Source: Rosa chinensis (lineage: Eukaryota; Streptophyta; Magnoliopsida; Rosales; Rosaceae). From it: 64,000 nucleotides of DNA. The DNA lies in NCBI RefSeq assembly GCF_002994745.2, contig NC_037091.1, positions 57,769,612 to 57,833,611 on the forward strand. Reading direction: 5' to 3'. The translations under genes were made by a program, and so were the position numbers. Below the pieces are notes generated by a model, which did no database searches, had not been told where the DNA came from, and saw only the letters and a list, made by a program, of their open reading frames with translations. Below, one piece after another: positions 36,170 to 45,860 of the stretch. Within the stretch, counting starts at the first letter, position 1. Every line of letters begins with the position of its first letter.

Positions 36170-36950
36170 ATATACAAACATAAATACGTTACGCAAAGCA
36201 TCACATACATAAACAAAGAGAAGTTTTTCCTTTAACTTTTGAGCAGGAAAAAGTCTTACTTTTCTTCCTAGGTCTTTCGTTGGTGAACAGGCAACGAATT
36301 CTATGGTATGCAACGGCAGATTTCAAAAAAAAAAAAAAAAATCTTAGGCAGCAGTTTATTCGCTCTACACGTCTTGTGCTGAGTTTTTTTGCGTCTCGCT
36401 ACCTTGGCATCAAAACTGATGCATTTTAAGGGGTACTTTAATTTTTTCACACCTCATGCGTGCCTTATGAGATATTGATGACATCTTCATGCAAATTATT
36501 TTCTTTTCTTTTCTATTTATAATTTTAACTGATGACACCACCGCATATAACGATGTAAATAGGTTTGGATTTTGCTTTCTTCACTGACATTGATTATGGT
36601 TGACCCACATTGACTATTTCGCTATTTTGTCCGAAGTTTTAGTTTACTCCAATTTCGCACAATTTTATCTCAGAGCAATGACTCCATTTACTTCTTACCA
36701 AATAAACAAAAACAAATTAATTATATAAAAACTAACTTGAGTATTAGCGTATTTCTAATGTTCTATGTACAAATACAATTACACATAGATGATGCATTCT
36801 TTTATGTTCTTTTCCTTCTAGAAGGGAGGCCCATGGTGATACTTGATCGAAGTAATAAGGGTTAACTACAAAGCACTACCAGACCACATATTTTTTGACA
36901 ACTAAGTCCACAACCTTTTCCACTATATAATTAAGGACAGACACTATTCT
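36170..36950. other. Intergenic DNA left of the viral insert
   Basis: No gene seen. The exact junction between host DNA and viral leader is somewhere near 36.85-37.0 kb and could not be fixed. Confidence 0.3.
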
Positions 36951-37245
36951 CCTTTTACCTTCTTTGCTTTTTACATAGTATCAGCTACAGTACACAGTAT
37001 CAGCCTATTTCTTTTCCAAACTAACACAGTATCAGCCTAAGGACTAGCCTTCAACATGCCACAATTTCACCTAACGACTTCCTGTCTAAGCGGCTACTAC
37101 CAGGGCGGAATCACTGCTGCCTTAGTATGATAGGGGTCACTTTTTATAGAAAGACTGCTACTGCTTACTGACTGCTATTGCTACCAAAACATAGATGCAA
37201 AAACAGTAAAATATTTTTGTGACAGAGTACTGGGCACAAACTGAA

Positions 37246-37255
37246 TTTATTTATT
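37246..37255 (-). terminator. Viral poly(A) signal
   Basis: On the minus strand, overlapping AATAAA hexamers (AATAAATAAA) lie about 225 bp downstream of the TATA box. This spacing fits the terminally redundant pregenomic RNA of caulimovirids. Confidence 0.6.
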
Positions 37256-37473
37256 CAAACATAAATGCAGATACAGAACCCAGAGCCTCACTCTTGGGCA
37301 AACAGCTAGAAGCTGTTTTAGCTACTCATAACTGATTTACAAACACTTACTTGTAATAGAAAGCACACTGTGTCCACAGTCGGACTGCTACTGAGATATG
37401 CTGATCTTAGAGATTTTCGAATATAGAACTAATGCCTTTCTCCTCGAATGCCTTCTAAGAGAAGCTTAAAGCT

Positions 37474-37482
37474 CCTTATATA
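37474..37482 (-). promoter_or_regulatory. Viral pregenomic promoter TATA box
   Basis: CCCTATATAAGGAGC on the minus strand is a strong TATA box of the 35S-promoter kind, about 210 bp after the polyprotein stop. The predicted transcription start is near 37,445. Confidence 0.7.
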
Positions 37483-37693
37483 GGGAGCGGAACTTAAATT
37501 ACAATTCAAAACAATAAAATGTACAGAACGACTCCGTGATTTCCTGCTTTCCTTAGTGCTCCTGCTGGTGGAGGTCGGCCGGGGAAAAAGCAGATTCCTT
37601 TAGGTGAAATGTTTTTCACCTACTTTTTGAAAAGCAAAAGTCACTTTTGGGAAAAATCCAAAAGGACTTTCGGTGTTCTCTACACCTGCTGCT

Positions 37694-40600
37694 TCACATG
37701 TTTTCGTCGGTTTCTGAATTGTGACCAAAGACAAACGAGTCGTTATCTGCCTGGGCCATCCTTACTGTTGTTGCATTGTCTTCGACATCTGTATCAACAT
37801 ACATCTTGTAGTGGTTGTCAGTTTCAAGTTTTTCCACCCATCGTAAGCATGCCAGTGTCGAATCTATCTCCTTTCTGGTAAGAGATAGGAATAAGTCACT
37901 GCTGACTACGTCAGGATGATCGTAAGCAGTGATGATAATTTTTTCTCCTGCTGCCAGGAAGGTATTGTAGGTATCCTCAGAGATGATCTTTTTGATATAT
38001 TCTAGGGTCATGGCCTTCATCCATGGAATGCTTGAGTTTGGTTGGCCATTGTACCCTACACAGGCTGGTTGAAGATATTTCCTTTGAATAATTCTTACAT
38101 AATGATAAGGAGGAATATATTCAACTTCACCGTTTGCCTTCTGGATCCATTCTGGAGGAGTGGATCTGAACTTCAGTCGAAGCATACAGTCATTTTTTCT
38201 TACATTTTTGACTGTATTGACAATGATAGGCGGCAAACCTTTTAGATCATCATTTGTTTTAGTCCACAGATTATGGACAAAACCATTTTCAACAAGCCAG
38301 AGCTTGTGTTCTTGAGGATGTTCACTCTGAACATTAACCAGATATCTTCCAACATAAGGACCTGAAACAATAAAGAGAGTTGGAGGAACTAGGTCTTCTG
38401 GATTATGTCTTCCTATCAGACTATGGAATTCATGCCAGTCTGATTCATTAAGTGCCATGACAGGAACTCTAGCACTTTCTGGACTTTCAAGGAAGATAAT
38501 TTTTTCTTTTCTTACAGCACTCTGCTGTATATGACTTTCTTCAAATTGTGGTCTGGCATTCTCGTATAGCTCTTCAGCTAGTGCAAAGAGTGCCGGGAAC
38601 ATTAGACCACTATTTCTTTCTTGAAAAGCAAATAAGAGATTATCCAGGATTGCCTTCTGGTGATAAGCTAGTCTCCTGCCAGTTCTGAACACAGGAGTGT
38701 CAAAAGTTCTTAATTCATAGTTAAAAACATTTATGACTCCAGTTGGAGTTGGTCTGCTTTTTGGCAAAGCAGCAGCCGTCAACGGTCTTGATGAGCCTTT
38801 ACCGTCTGCCGTTTGAGACGGGCTAGCCAATCCTTTACCCTGGGATTGATCAGTTGAGGCTAGTCCTTTAGGACTTAGCAGAAACCTTTTAAGAACTTTT
38901 TCTTTGGTTTCCATAGGATCTTCTTGATGCTCATGTTCTTTCCCAGTCCTTCTGCTTCTGGGATTACGACCTTCGTCGTCTTCTCTTTGGCTGAACATTG
39001 CCAGTTCTCTGGTCAATGCGTCTGGAAGATAGTTCTTGTTTCCTGCAATTAATTCAACAGTATAATCATATTGGTTAAGAAACATTTGCCAGTTGGCTAA
39101 TCTTCCTCTATCAGCAGCTTTGTCAAGTTTAAAATTTTTAAAATTCTTTACTCTAGCACAATCGGTGCGGACAGTAAAGGTTTTTCCCAGATAAGCTGGA
39201 GAATTTAAAATTGTTTTCTTGACAGCTAAAATCTCTTTTTCCCCTGTGGGATAATTCAGTTCTGCAGGGCTGAACTTGCCACTACAAAATTTGCAGATCT
39301 TTTCAATGTTAGTTCCAGGCGCTCTCGCCAGAACAACACCGGACCAGTAATTATCACTCGCATCTGTCTGGAGGATAATTTCATCATTCTCTTCTGGTTG
39401 TTGAAGAGGAGGGAGGTTCTTGCAGAGGTTTTTTATCTGCTTCACGATCTTTTCATCGTCTTCTGTGAAGTTCCATTTCCTTTTGGAACTTGTCTTGGGA
39501 GATAACATTGCTGTTAACCCTGAGATTCTAGGGATGAAATCTCTCCCATAATTTATGACACCAAGGAATCTCTCTAGACTCTTAGCATCAGGAATTTTGT
39601 CTGGGAACTTCCAGATCTTTTCAAGGATGTGAGGTTGGAGCTTTATGACTCCATTCTTGATGTTTATTCCTAGGAAATCAACTTCATCGAGGATAAAGAA
39701 GATTTTCTTCTCACCTAGGATAATTCCATGCTGGACTATCAGCTTTGCTACCTCGTGGAGGTGCTTCATGTGTTCTTCTCTGTTTTTGGAGAAGACCAGG
39801 ATGTCATCTATGTAGACGACGCAGAACTCCGCTACATGCTTGAAGATGTTGTCCATCTTTCTTTGAAAGATTGAGGGAGCTTGCTTGAGACCAAAAGGCA
39901 TTACTAGCCACTCGTAATGACCTTGTGGTGTTCCAAATGCAGTGAGAGGTACACTCTCAGGATGCATCTTGACCTGCCAGAAACCCGACTTTGCATCGAA
40001 TTTCGAAAAGACTTTAGCTCCTCTGAGCTGGTTGATCAGGACTCTGACTTGAGCGATTTGATATCCGTCTTTGACAGTCTTCTTATTGACATCTCTATAG
40101 TCAATAACCATTCTAGCTTTTCCTCTTAGATTCTCTGCATGATTTCTCACGTAGAATGCTGGAGCATGATGAGGGCTAGTGGAAGGTTGAATTAATCTCT
40201 TCTTCAGGAGATCTTCAATATCACTTCTGAATTCTTTTTGATCTTCCTCTTTGTACTGAGGAATGGCTTTGACATGGCAGATAGCATTCATGTCATGCAA
40301 TCTCAATTCACAGACCACTGGGTCTTTTTCCCAAAACTTCTGAGGATTTGTGTCCACATTCTGCTCGAGTAGTTTCTTGATTTTGTCAAGAGTGGGAGTT
40401 TGTTGAGACTCAAGCTTGTTCTGAAAGTGCTTGAGGTTGTGCTCGTGGATGAAACTATCTTCTTCATCTTCACTAGCTTCTTCTTCTTCTTCTGAAGATT
40501 CTTCAACAAGCAGTTCTTCTTGTTGTTTGATTTGGAGTATGGGTTGAAATTTGGGTTTGTAGGGGGTAAGATCACCACTATTCTGTTGCGATCTCTGATA

Positions 40601-43600
40601 GTGCACCGTAAAACCGGGACCAACCACACTGAATGCATGTGTGAGCCGGTCTGCCCAGAACACCCGTTCTCCTTTTCTGAAGCCTATCGCTTCTTCATCC
40701 TGAATGAATCTTTGTTGGAGAATAAAATCATTTCCCAACAAGAAATCAGATCCTTGGCCTTCAGATTGCCAAACATTCTGGATGATAAATGTTCCTCCAC
40801 CAATGGTGATATGAACATTTTTTGCTACTTTCTTCATGGTGAGATGGCTTCCGTCAAATGTAACACCAGTAGCAGACTTTTTCTTATCTTCTTTCCAGAG
40901 TTCATCTGGAATTGCAAATCTCTTTGCAACAGTAAAACCTGATCCATTATCTACAAAAGCATGTAGATGATATTTCCTGTGATCAGGGAACTTGAGTCCG
41001 ATCTCTATGTAGTTGCTGTATCTACTTGTAGAGACGGCTTTCGATTGGTGAGGCTCATTTTCTTGAGCTTGTTCCGTTGGAATGAACGGTTTACATTCTT
41101 CTGGAACATTTTCCTGAGTGGGTGATTTGTCATTATCATCCCAATCTGTAGGAGTTATCTCTTTGCTGTCTGGATTACTGAACCAGGGGGGAGGATCATA
41201 TCTGACTTTGTAATCAAACTTGCCGGAAGGTTGGCCAAGTAGATCCCATGTACCAGTATCCGCAGCTATCTCTTGTCTTTCTAAGAGATGAACCTTTTCT
41301 GGTATTTCAACCAGTTCAATATCTTCATCGATTGTTTCTTCACCGATGATTTCTTCCTTTATTTCTGAGGAAGATGGTTGTTCCATAGTCGTTTCTTGGA
41401 CTACAGTTGTTGCATCTTTTTTTGTTGTTTGTTCCATGGTTTCCTGGAACAGAGTTTCAACTTCTTTCGCTTTTTTCTCAGCGAAATACTCTTCATATTC
41501 TTGCTCAACCCATTGGCTGACAAGACCATTCTTGGTTTTTCTTCTTGCTTCAGCTATGAAGCATTCTTTGTGATACGTCTTTTTAGATTCTTCACAGAAC
41601 ATAGGGAGACCATTCTTCTCGTGACATAAGCAGTAGTCACAGACGAATGAACCAGGGTTCACCTGATAAGAAGACATGAAGGATTCTGTCTTGCTTTCTT
41701 CCCAATTTTTGATTCTCAAAACATTCATTTGTCTGGATTCGAAGTACTCTACTTCAGAATCGATCTCAGACTCATCTGATGAAATTTCTTCTTCAGACCA
41801 GGCAGAGTAGACTGACCTGTCATCATCTTCATCATCAGAATAGGCTATTTCGTAGCCTTTCATGTTTGCTACCTCTACTATTTGTTCATATTCTTCGAAG
41901 AGAGCTTTAGTAGATCTTTTACCCTTTTCAGGGCATTCATTGGCATAGTGCCCTTCAGCTTTACATAACCAACATCTGCAAGCTTTCTTGCTTGGTTGTT
42001 TATGCTGATGAGTATTCGTATTCTTCTTTTTCTTGAAGAATTTCTTTTTTGGATCTTCATCCTGTTGCTTCTTGTAATTGGAGCTTTTCTTGAATCTCCA
42101 ATTCTTTCTCTGATTACTCTTTTTGAATTTTTTAGAATAATATTTTTCTTTTTTCTTCTTTCTGTGGAATTTGGATTCATGACATCCCCAGTTTGTGGGC
42201 ACATCCAGTATTCCGTAACAGAAATTTTCAACTCCTTTGAGTTGTTTCTTGGCCATCTTAGCTCTAAGATTGGCTTTGCATTGCTCCTTCAGTAGTTGTC
42301 GTATTCTATCGGCAATTCCTCCAACTGAAAATCTTTCAATTGGTTTTTCAGCTATGCTTTCTCTCACAGCTGTTCTCCATGGTTCAGGGAGTTTCCTGTG
42401 CAACAGATTAACTAGATCAGTATTCTCTAGTTCACCAATTGTACAGTAATATTCCTGAAACTCATTCAGGTATTCTTCGAAATATCTCATGTCACAGATC
42501 TTGAGAGCATAGATATTCGATTTTGCCGTTTCTTTGGCTTTTTCACTCAGATTTGAAAGATCTCCACAGAACTGATCGTACAGTGGTACTGCAAAATCAT
42601 ACGGAGACTTTGAATTTTTGATTTCTTCAAGCCAGTCTCTTCCTCTGGCAGTTTCTTTGAAGGATAGGTAATACTTTTTTGCTACTCCGGTGAGAGTAGT
42701 TTCATAGTACACCTGCAGATCTGGTGCTTCAAATTTGCCAAGGGTGAGTGCAGAAGCCATCATCAGGCTGTCTACCCATTGGTCAATGGTTTTTCTTTTG
42801 TCTAGACTCTTGTCTAGATTTAACCATATGCCATAGTTCGTGATCGGAACTCTAGGCAGATTGTCCTCTGGGACAAATCTTTGAGAATTTCTTTCTCCTT
42901 TTTTACCCGTGGGGGCTTTCTGAAATGGGAGTTTTATTTCTTTTTTTTCTCTGCTAATGAAAGTTCTGGAGCTTTCTCCTTCTTCCATTTCAATATCTTG
43001 ATAAGGAAAGACTTTTCTTGTCTTTCTGAATTTGTATTCTTTCATTTCTTCGATTAGTTTTTCTAATCGTTTAGGATTTTCGCAATTCCCAGCTTCTTCA
43101 TAAAGATCATAGAGCTTCTTAGTTCTGAACATATGGACTGGTCTGTTCAGATCAGCTTCCAATTCTTCTTCAGAAATTGGCTCTTCAATAGTGGGTTTTA
43201 TTCCACTGACACTAGCTTCTCTAGTGCTGTAGCTTCTTCTTAGAAGATTGTTCTTGTTTATCCTGAGATTCTCAGGACAGACATCACTTCTTCTGTGATT
43301 GTCGAAATTAAGGCTAATTTCTCCAGTCTTTCTACTCTCGTAGATCTTTGCTTTTGCTCTTTCCGGCTGTTTTTTTGGACCGGATAATTTCCATTCAAGA
43401 GGAAAAGTTACCTCATTCCAAGTAACTTTGTGGATCTGTTGTGAATGGTTCTTCTGATTGGTGAGGAATCCAGTAGTAAGACCTGGGATATTTGTTATCC
43501 TTGTCTTAGGGGCTACTGTAGTACTCATCAATTTATAGTATATTCTATATACTATAGCAAGTTCTTGCATATCTTCTTTCATGGATATACCATCTGTCTT

Positions 43601-44515
43601 GACTCTCAGTCTGAGACAATGAGCTGCATCTTTCAAGCTGGTGGTGAAGTTGGGGAAGCAGTTGAAATATGCTACTTGGTCGCATAAGGATGCTTCGAGT
43701 GTTCCCAACAGACTAGCTTGGAAGTCTGTTAACCTGTTGTCTTGTAGGACACATAGGACCGAACAGTTTATGCCTTCACGTGCAAGCAGATTTATGCCTA
43801 CTTGGACTGCTCCAATATGCATAAATTGATATTTTTTTGCTTGAGCTCTAGCAACTTCTAAAGGAGTGATTAATAGAAGATCAGTCTCTCCACCGGCGGT
43901 TGCTGGGGTTGTAATCTCGAGTAGTTTAAAATAATGGCTATCCATTAGATCAAACTTTCCTCTTTTGTAGATCTGTTTGAAATCTAACTTTGGGATTGAG
44001 GAATTTTTTACTTCTTGTTCAATCTCATTGAACTCAAATTCTTCGGCATTTAGAAGTTGAACTCCTTTCTTTTTTCCAAAGATGCTTAACATCTTCATTT
44101 CTCTTTTTTCTGTATTTCCCGGGTTTTCATACCGGATACTAGACTGACTAGTAGATGATTCCAGAAAAATCATGTTAGGAACACGATTTGTGTCTGGTTT
44201 TTCTAATGGTTTGAATCCATTAGTCTTCTTTTTTACTGTAGGCAATTTCTTGTCCTTCAGTATAGTTTCCAGCGTTTTTTGCTGTTCTTTGATTTTTCTA
44301 CTGACACTTGTCAGTCTTTCTTCTTCCGTTTTTGGAAGATCTTTGATATAATCCAGTTTGTTTTCCAATCTTTCTAATTGGTGGATTATAGCAGGTATTG
44401 TTTCTAGTGTCGACTGACATCTAGATATTTCTAGTAACATCTTCTGATATTTCTCATCAGAAGCTTTTAGTAGAGAATTTATCTTCTCTAATAACAATTC
44501 TGACATTGTCCCCAT
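37694..44515 (-). CDS. Caulimovirid polyprotein, uninterrupted, 2,273 aa
   Basis: A single open frame from ATG to stop, close in size to the petuvirus polyprotein. Regions in order (approximate residues): N-terminal coiled coil (1-110); 30K-type movement protein (about 200-340, core GAVQVGINLLAREGINC); capsid/Gag-like domain (about 590-800); zinc knuckle CWLCKAEGHYANEC (about 847-860); an acidic linker; a second Cys/His cluster (CDYCLC...HKEC, about 955-985); an aspartic protease whose active site reads DNGSG (about 1188); reverse transcriptase with YIDD (about 1567); RNase H starting LQTDASDNYWSG (about 1714); and an extra C-terminal region of about 440 residues. No integrase. The frame has no stop or frameshift, unusual for an old endogenous virus. 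Whether it is expressed is unknown. Confidence 0.9.
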   Translation of the reverse strand: MGTMSELLLEKINSLLKASDEKYQKMLLEISRCQSTLETIPAIIHQLERLENKLDYIKDLPKTEEERLTSVSRKIKEQQKTLETILKDKKLPTVKKKTNGFKPLEKPDTNRVPNMIFLESSTSQSSIRYENPGNTEKREMKMLSIFGKKKGVQLLNAEEFEFNEIEQEVKNSSIPKLDFKQIYKRGKFDLMDSHYFKLLEITTPATAGGETDLLLITPLEVARAQAKKYQFMHIGAVQVGINLLAREGINCSVLCVLQDNRLTDFQASLLGTLEASLCDQVAYFNCFPNFTTSLKDAAHCLRLRVKTDGISMKEDMQELAIVYRIYYKLMSTTVAPKTRITNIPGLTTGFLTNQKNHSQQIHKVTWNEVTFPLEWKLSGPKKQPERAKAKIYESRKTGEISLNFDNHRRSDVCPENLRINKNNLLRRSYSTREASVSGIKPTIEEPISEEELEADLNRPVHMFRTKKLYDLYEEAGNCENPKRLEKLIEEMKEYKFRKTRKVFPYQDIEMEEGESSRTFISREKKEIKLPFQKAPTGKKGERNSQRFVPEDNLPRVPITNYGIWLNLDKSLDKRKTIDQWVDSLMMASALTLGKFEAPDLQVYYETTLTGVAKKYYLSFKETARGRDWLEEIKNSKSPYDFAVPLYDQFCGDLSNLSEKAKETAKSNIYALKICDMRYFEEYLNEFQEYYCTIGELENTDLVNLLHRKLPEPWRTAVRESIAEKPIERFSVGGIADRIRQLLKEQCKANLRAKMAKKQLKGVENFCYGILDVPTNWGCHESKFHRKKKKEKYYSKKFKKSNQRKNWRFKKSSNYKKQQDEDPKKKFFKKKKNTNTHQHKQPSKKACRCWLCKAEGHYANECPEKGKRSTKALFEEYEQIVEVANMKGYEIAYSDDEDDDRSVYSAWSEEEISSDESEIDSEVEYFESRQMNVLRIKNWEESKTESFMSSYQVNPGSFVCDYCLCHEKNGLPMFCEESKKTYHKECFIAEARRKTKNGLVSQWVEQEYEEYFAEKKAKEVETLFQETMEQTTKKDATTVVQETTMEQPSSSEIKEEIIGEETIDEDIELVEIPEKVHLLERQEIAADTGTWDLLGQPSGKFDYKVRYDPPPWFSNPDSKEITPTDWDDNDKSPTQENVPEECKPFIPTEQAQENEPHQSKAVSTSRYSNYIEIGLKFPDHRKYHLHAFVDNGSGFTVAKRFAIPDELWKEDKKKSATGVTFDGSHLTMKKVAKNVHITIGGGTFIIQNVWQSEGQGSDFLLGNDFILQQRFIQDEEAIGFRKGERVFWADRLTHAFSVVGPGFTVHYQRSQQNSGDLTPYKPKFQPILQIKQQEELLVEESSEEEEEASEDEEDSFIHEHNLKHFQNKLESQQTPTLDKIKKLLEQNVDTNPQKFWEKDPVVCELRLHDMNAICHVKAIPQYKEEDQKEFRSDIEDLLKKRLIQPSTSPHHAPAFYVRNHAENLRGKARMVIDYRDVNKKTVKDGYQIAQVRVLINQLRGAKVFSKFDAKSGFWQVKMHPESVPLTAFGTPQGHYEWLVMPFGLKQAPSIFQRKMDNIFKHVAEFCVVYIDDILVFSKNREEHMKHLHEVAKLIVQHGIILGEKKIFFILDEVDFLGINIKNGVIKLQPHILEKIWKFPDKIPDAKSLERFLGVINYGRDFIPRISGLTAMLSPKTSSKRKWNFTEDDEKIVKQIKNLCKNLPPLQQPEENDEIILQTDASDNYWSGVVLARAPGTNIEKICKFCSGKFSPAELNYPTGEKEILAVKKTILNSPAYLGKTFTVRTDCARVKNFKNFKLDKAADRGRLANWQMFLNQYDYTVELIAGNKNYLPDALTRELAMFSQREDDEGRNPRSRRTGKEHEHQEDPMETKEKVLKRFLLSPKGLASTDQSQGKGLASPSQTADGKGSSRPLTAAALPKSRPTPTGVINVFNYELRTFDTPVFRTGRRLAYHQKAILDNLLFAFQERNSGLMFPALFALAEELYENARPQFEESHIQQSAVRKEKIIFLESPESARVPVMALNESDWHEFHSLIGRHNPEDLVPPTLFIVSGPYVGRYLVNVQSEHPQEHKLWLVENGFVHNLWTKTNDDLKGLPPIIVNTVKNVRKNDCMLRLKFRSTPPEWIQKANGEVEYIPPYHYVRIIQRKYLQPACVGYNGQPNSSIPWMKAMTLEYIKKIISEDTYNTFLAAGEKIIITAYDHPDVVSSDLFLSLTRKEIDSTLACLRWVEKLETDNHYKMYVDTDVEDNATTVRMAQADNDSFVFGHNSETDENM

Positions 44516-44549
44516 TTAAGGAGGGGTTCTCCTTTGAGCTATTTTACAA

Positions 44550-44561
44550 GCTCTGATACCA
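44550..44561 (-). promoter_or_regulatory. Viral minus-strand primer site (tRNA-Met)
   Basis: TGGTATCAGAGC on the minus strand is the conserved 12-nt primer binding site of plant pararetroviruses. It lies 35 nt before the polyprotein ATG and 13 nt after the stop of the upstream frame. Confidence 0.85.
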
Positions 44562-44574
44562 GTTGGGTGCGGAT

Positions 44575-44895
44575 CTAACCAATGCTCAAATAATCAAGAG
44601 GTTTTTGTTCCTCTTCCAGAACGTCTAAGAGATTTTCTATCTCCTCTTCTATTCTATAGATTCTAGTCTGTAGTCTATAGATAATATCCCAGTAATTGGG
44701 AGAATCCCTACTAAGATTATCTCTATAGGTTTTTAATTTTCTCAATTTCTCTCTCTCCTTTTGCAATTCCTTAGTAGTAATTTTGCAGATAGCAATCAAC
44801 TCAAGTCTATCAACAATCGAAATTATGAATGGTAAAAATAACCGTTTACCTTCGAGTATAGAGGATGGATTTATACCTGCAATATGGTTAAACAA
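44575..44895 (-). CDS. Leader reading frame without ATG, coiled-coil protein
   Basis: An open frame of about 106 codons ends just before the primer site. It contains no methionine codon at all; a stop lies just upstream of its first codon. A splice-acceptor-like CATATTGCAG/GT sits at its left edge (about 44,876-44,885), so it may be a 3' exon of a spliced viral RNA or be translated after a non-AUG start. The protein is charged and helical (KEREKLRKLKTYRDN, then YRLQTRIYRIEEEIENLLD), suggesting a coiled coil. No homologue is recognised. It could also be flanking host DNA. Confidence 0.5.
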   Translation of the reverse strand: MFNHIAGINPSSILEGKRLFLPFIISIVDRLELIAICKITTKELQKEREKLRKLKTYRDNLSRDSPNYWDIIYRLQTRIYRIEEEIENLLDVLEEEQKPLDYLSIG

Positions 44896-45059
44896 ACAAA
44901 TTCAAAAGCATGGGCCCACTACGCTCCGTCAATTTTCTTTTTACTGAAAGGAAAGATAACAACTTAAAGAGAAAGTGAAACTTGCTAAAGACAAAATGTC
45001 CTTAAGTGTCTAAAAACAAATGTGGTGGAGTTTTTTGTGTTTTAGAGTTTGGTCAAGGA

Positions 45060-45290
45060 GGTGGGTGTAGTTTCTCCAAGTAATAATTCCTCATTGTCCT
45101 ACTTCAAAAAGTCAGCAAGTGAGAGTTTTTTAATTTTTGGAGCAGTAGTGGCTGGGAATTGCTTTAATGAGAATTTGTTAAAGGATAACCTTTTTAAATG
45201 TGCTTTCTGGCATCATCAGCCCTTAATTCTTGGGTTCTTTAGCCGTCAAATATGACCGTAGCTAATATTCGATATGCGTCAGTATGAACT
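45060..45290. repeat. Downstream flank shared with the P450 gene B locus
   Basis: Matches 24,361-24,650 around GTGCTTTCTGGCATCATCAG and AATTCTTGGGTTCTTTAGC, marking the duplicated block beyond gene C. The viral insert lies immediately to the left. Confidence 0.7.
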
Positions 45291-45860
45291 TCATTTCACT
45301 ATATAGGAAATTCTATGGTTCCTACATTTATGTTATATACACGTTTACAGATATGACAATAAATTTATTGTTATTGTGACAAGTAGAATCGTTTTTCGTG
45401 TAACTTTAGGTCTTATTAGAGATAATTACTCCACTTATGATATTTTTAAAAGTCTATGAACAAAATTGTTGTCAATATCGTAATTTAGTTAAATTATATG
45501 TAAATAGTGTAAAAGAAATGTGGTAACTTTATTGTTAATATCGTAAATTTAGTTCAATAAGATTGTAGTTTTGATTCTATTAGATGTAAAATGAGTTTAT
45601 GATAAACATTTCAGTACCATAAACAACCCATACAGTATAGTTTTGCATCTAGAAACTGTCTTTATGTGGATGAACAAAATTAAGAGAAGCATATTTTATG
45701 ACAACTGGTAAATTAAACGGGGTGCCATTGACTATAGGTCAAGGTTTTACGCCAAAGACGGGTGTTTATTATGCATATACGTATTTATATATACATAATA
45801 TCCATTATGAGGATGTCTAATGCTTAATGCATGCAGCTCTACGAACGTGCGTGGTACAAC

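Larger units (their letters stand above)
36950..44940 (-). mobile_element. Endogenous pararetrovirus, petuvirus-like caulimovirid
   Basis: A minus-strand integrant of about 8 kb. In viral order it has a leader with a reading frame lacking ATG (44,895-44,575), a tRNA-Met primer site (44,550-44,561), one long polyprotein frame (44,515-37,694), an intergenic promoter with TATA box (37,474-37,482), tandem poly(A) signals (37,246-37,255) and the start of the leader again. One polyprotein with movement, coat, protease, RT and RNase H regions and no integrase is the petuvirus-type layout. The size is about one genome. The ends are not sharply defined, and no LTRs flank it. It lies between P450 genes B and C. 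Confidence 0.85.

Noticed and set aside
40520..40942. 140-codon plus frame opposite the viral polyprotein
   Set aside because: It is antisense to the RT-protease region, has no family motif and is explained by codon shadowing.
37694..44515. Long frame taken as a gypsy retrotransposon polyprotein
   Set aside because: It has a movement-protein region and no integrase, and the insert has no flanking LTRs.
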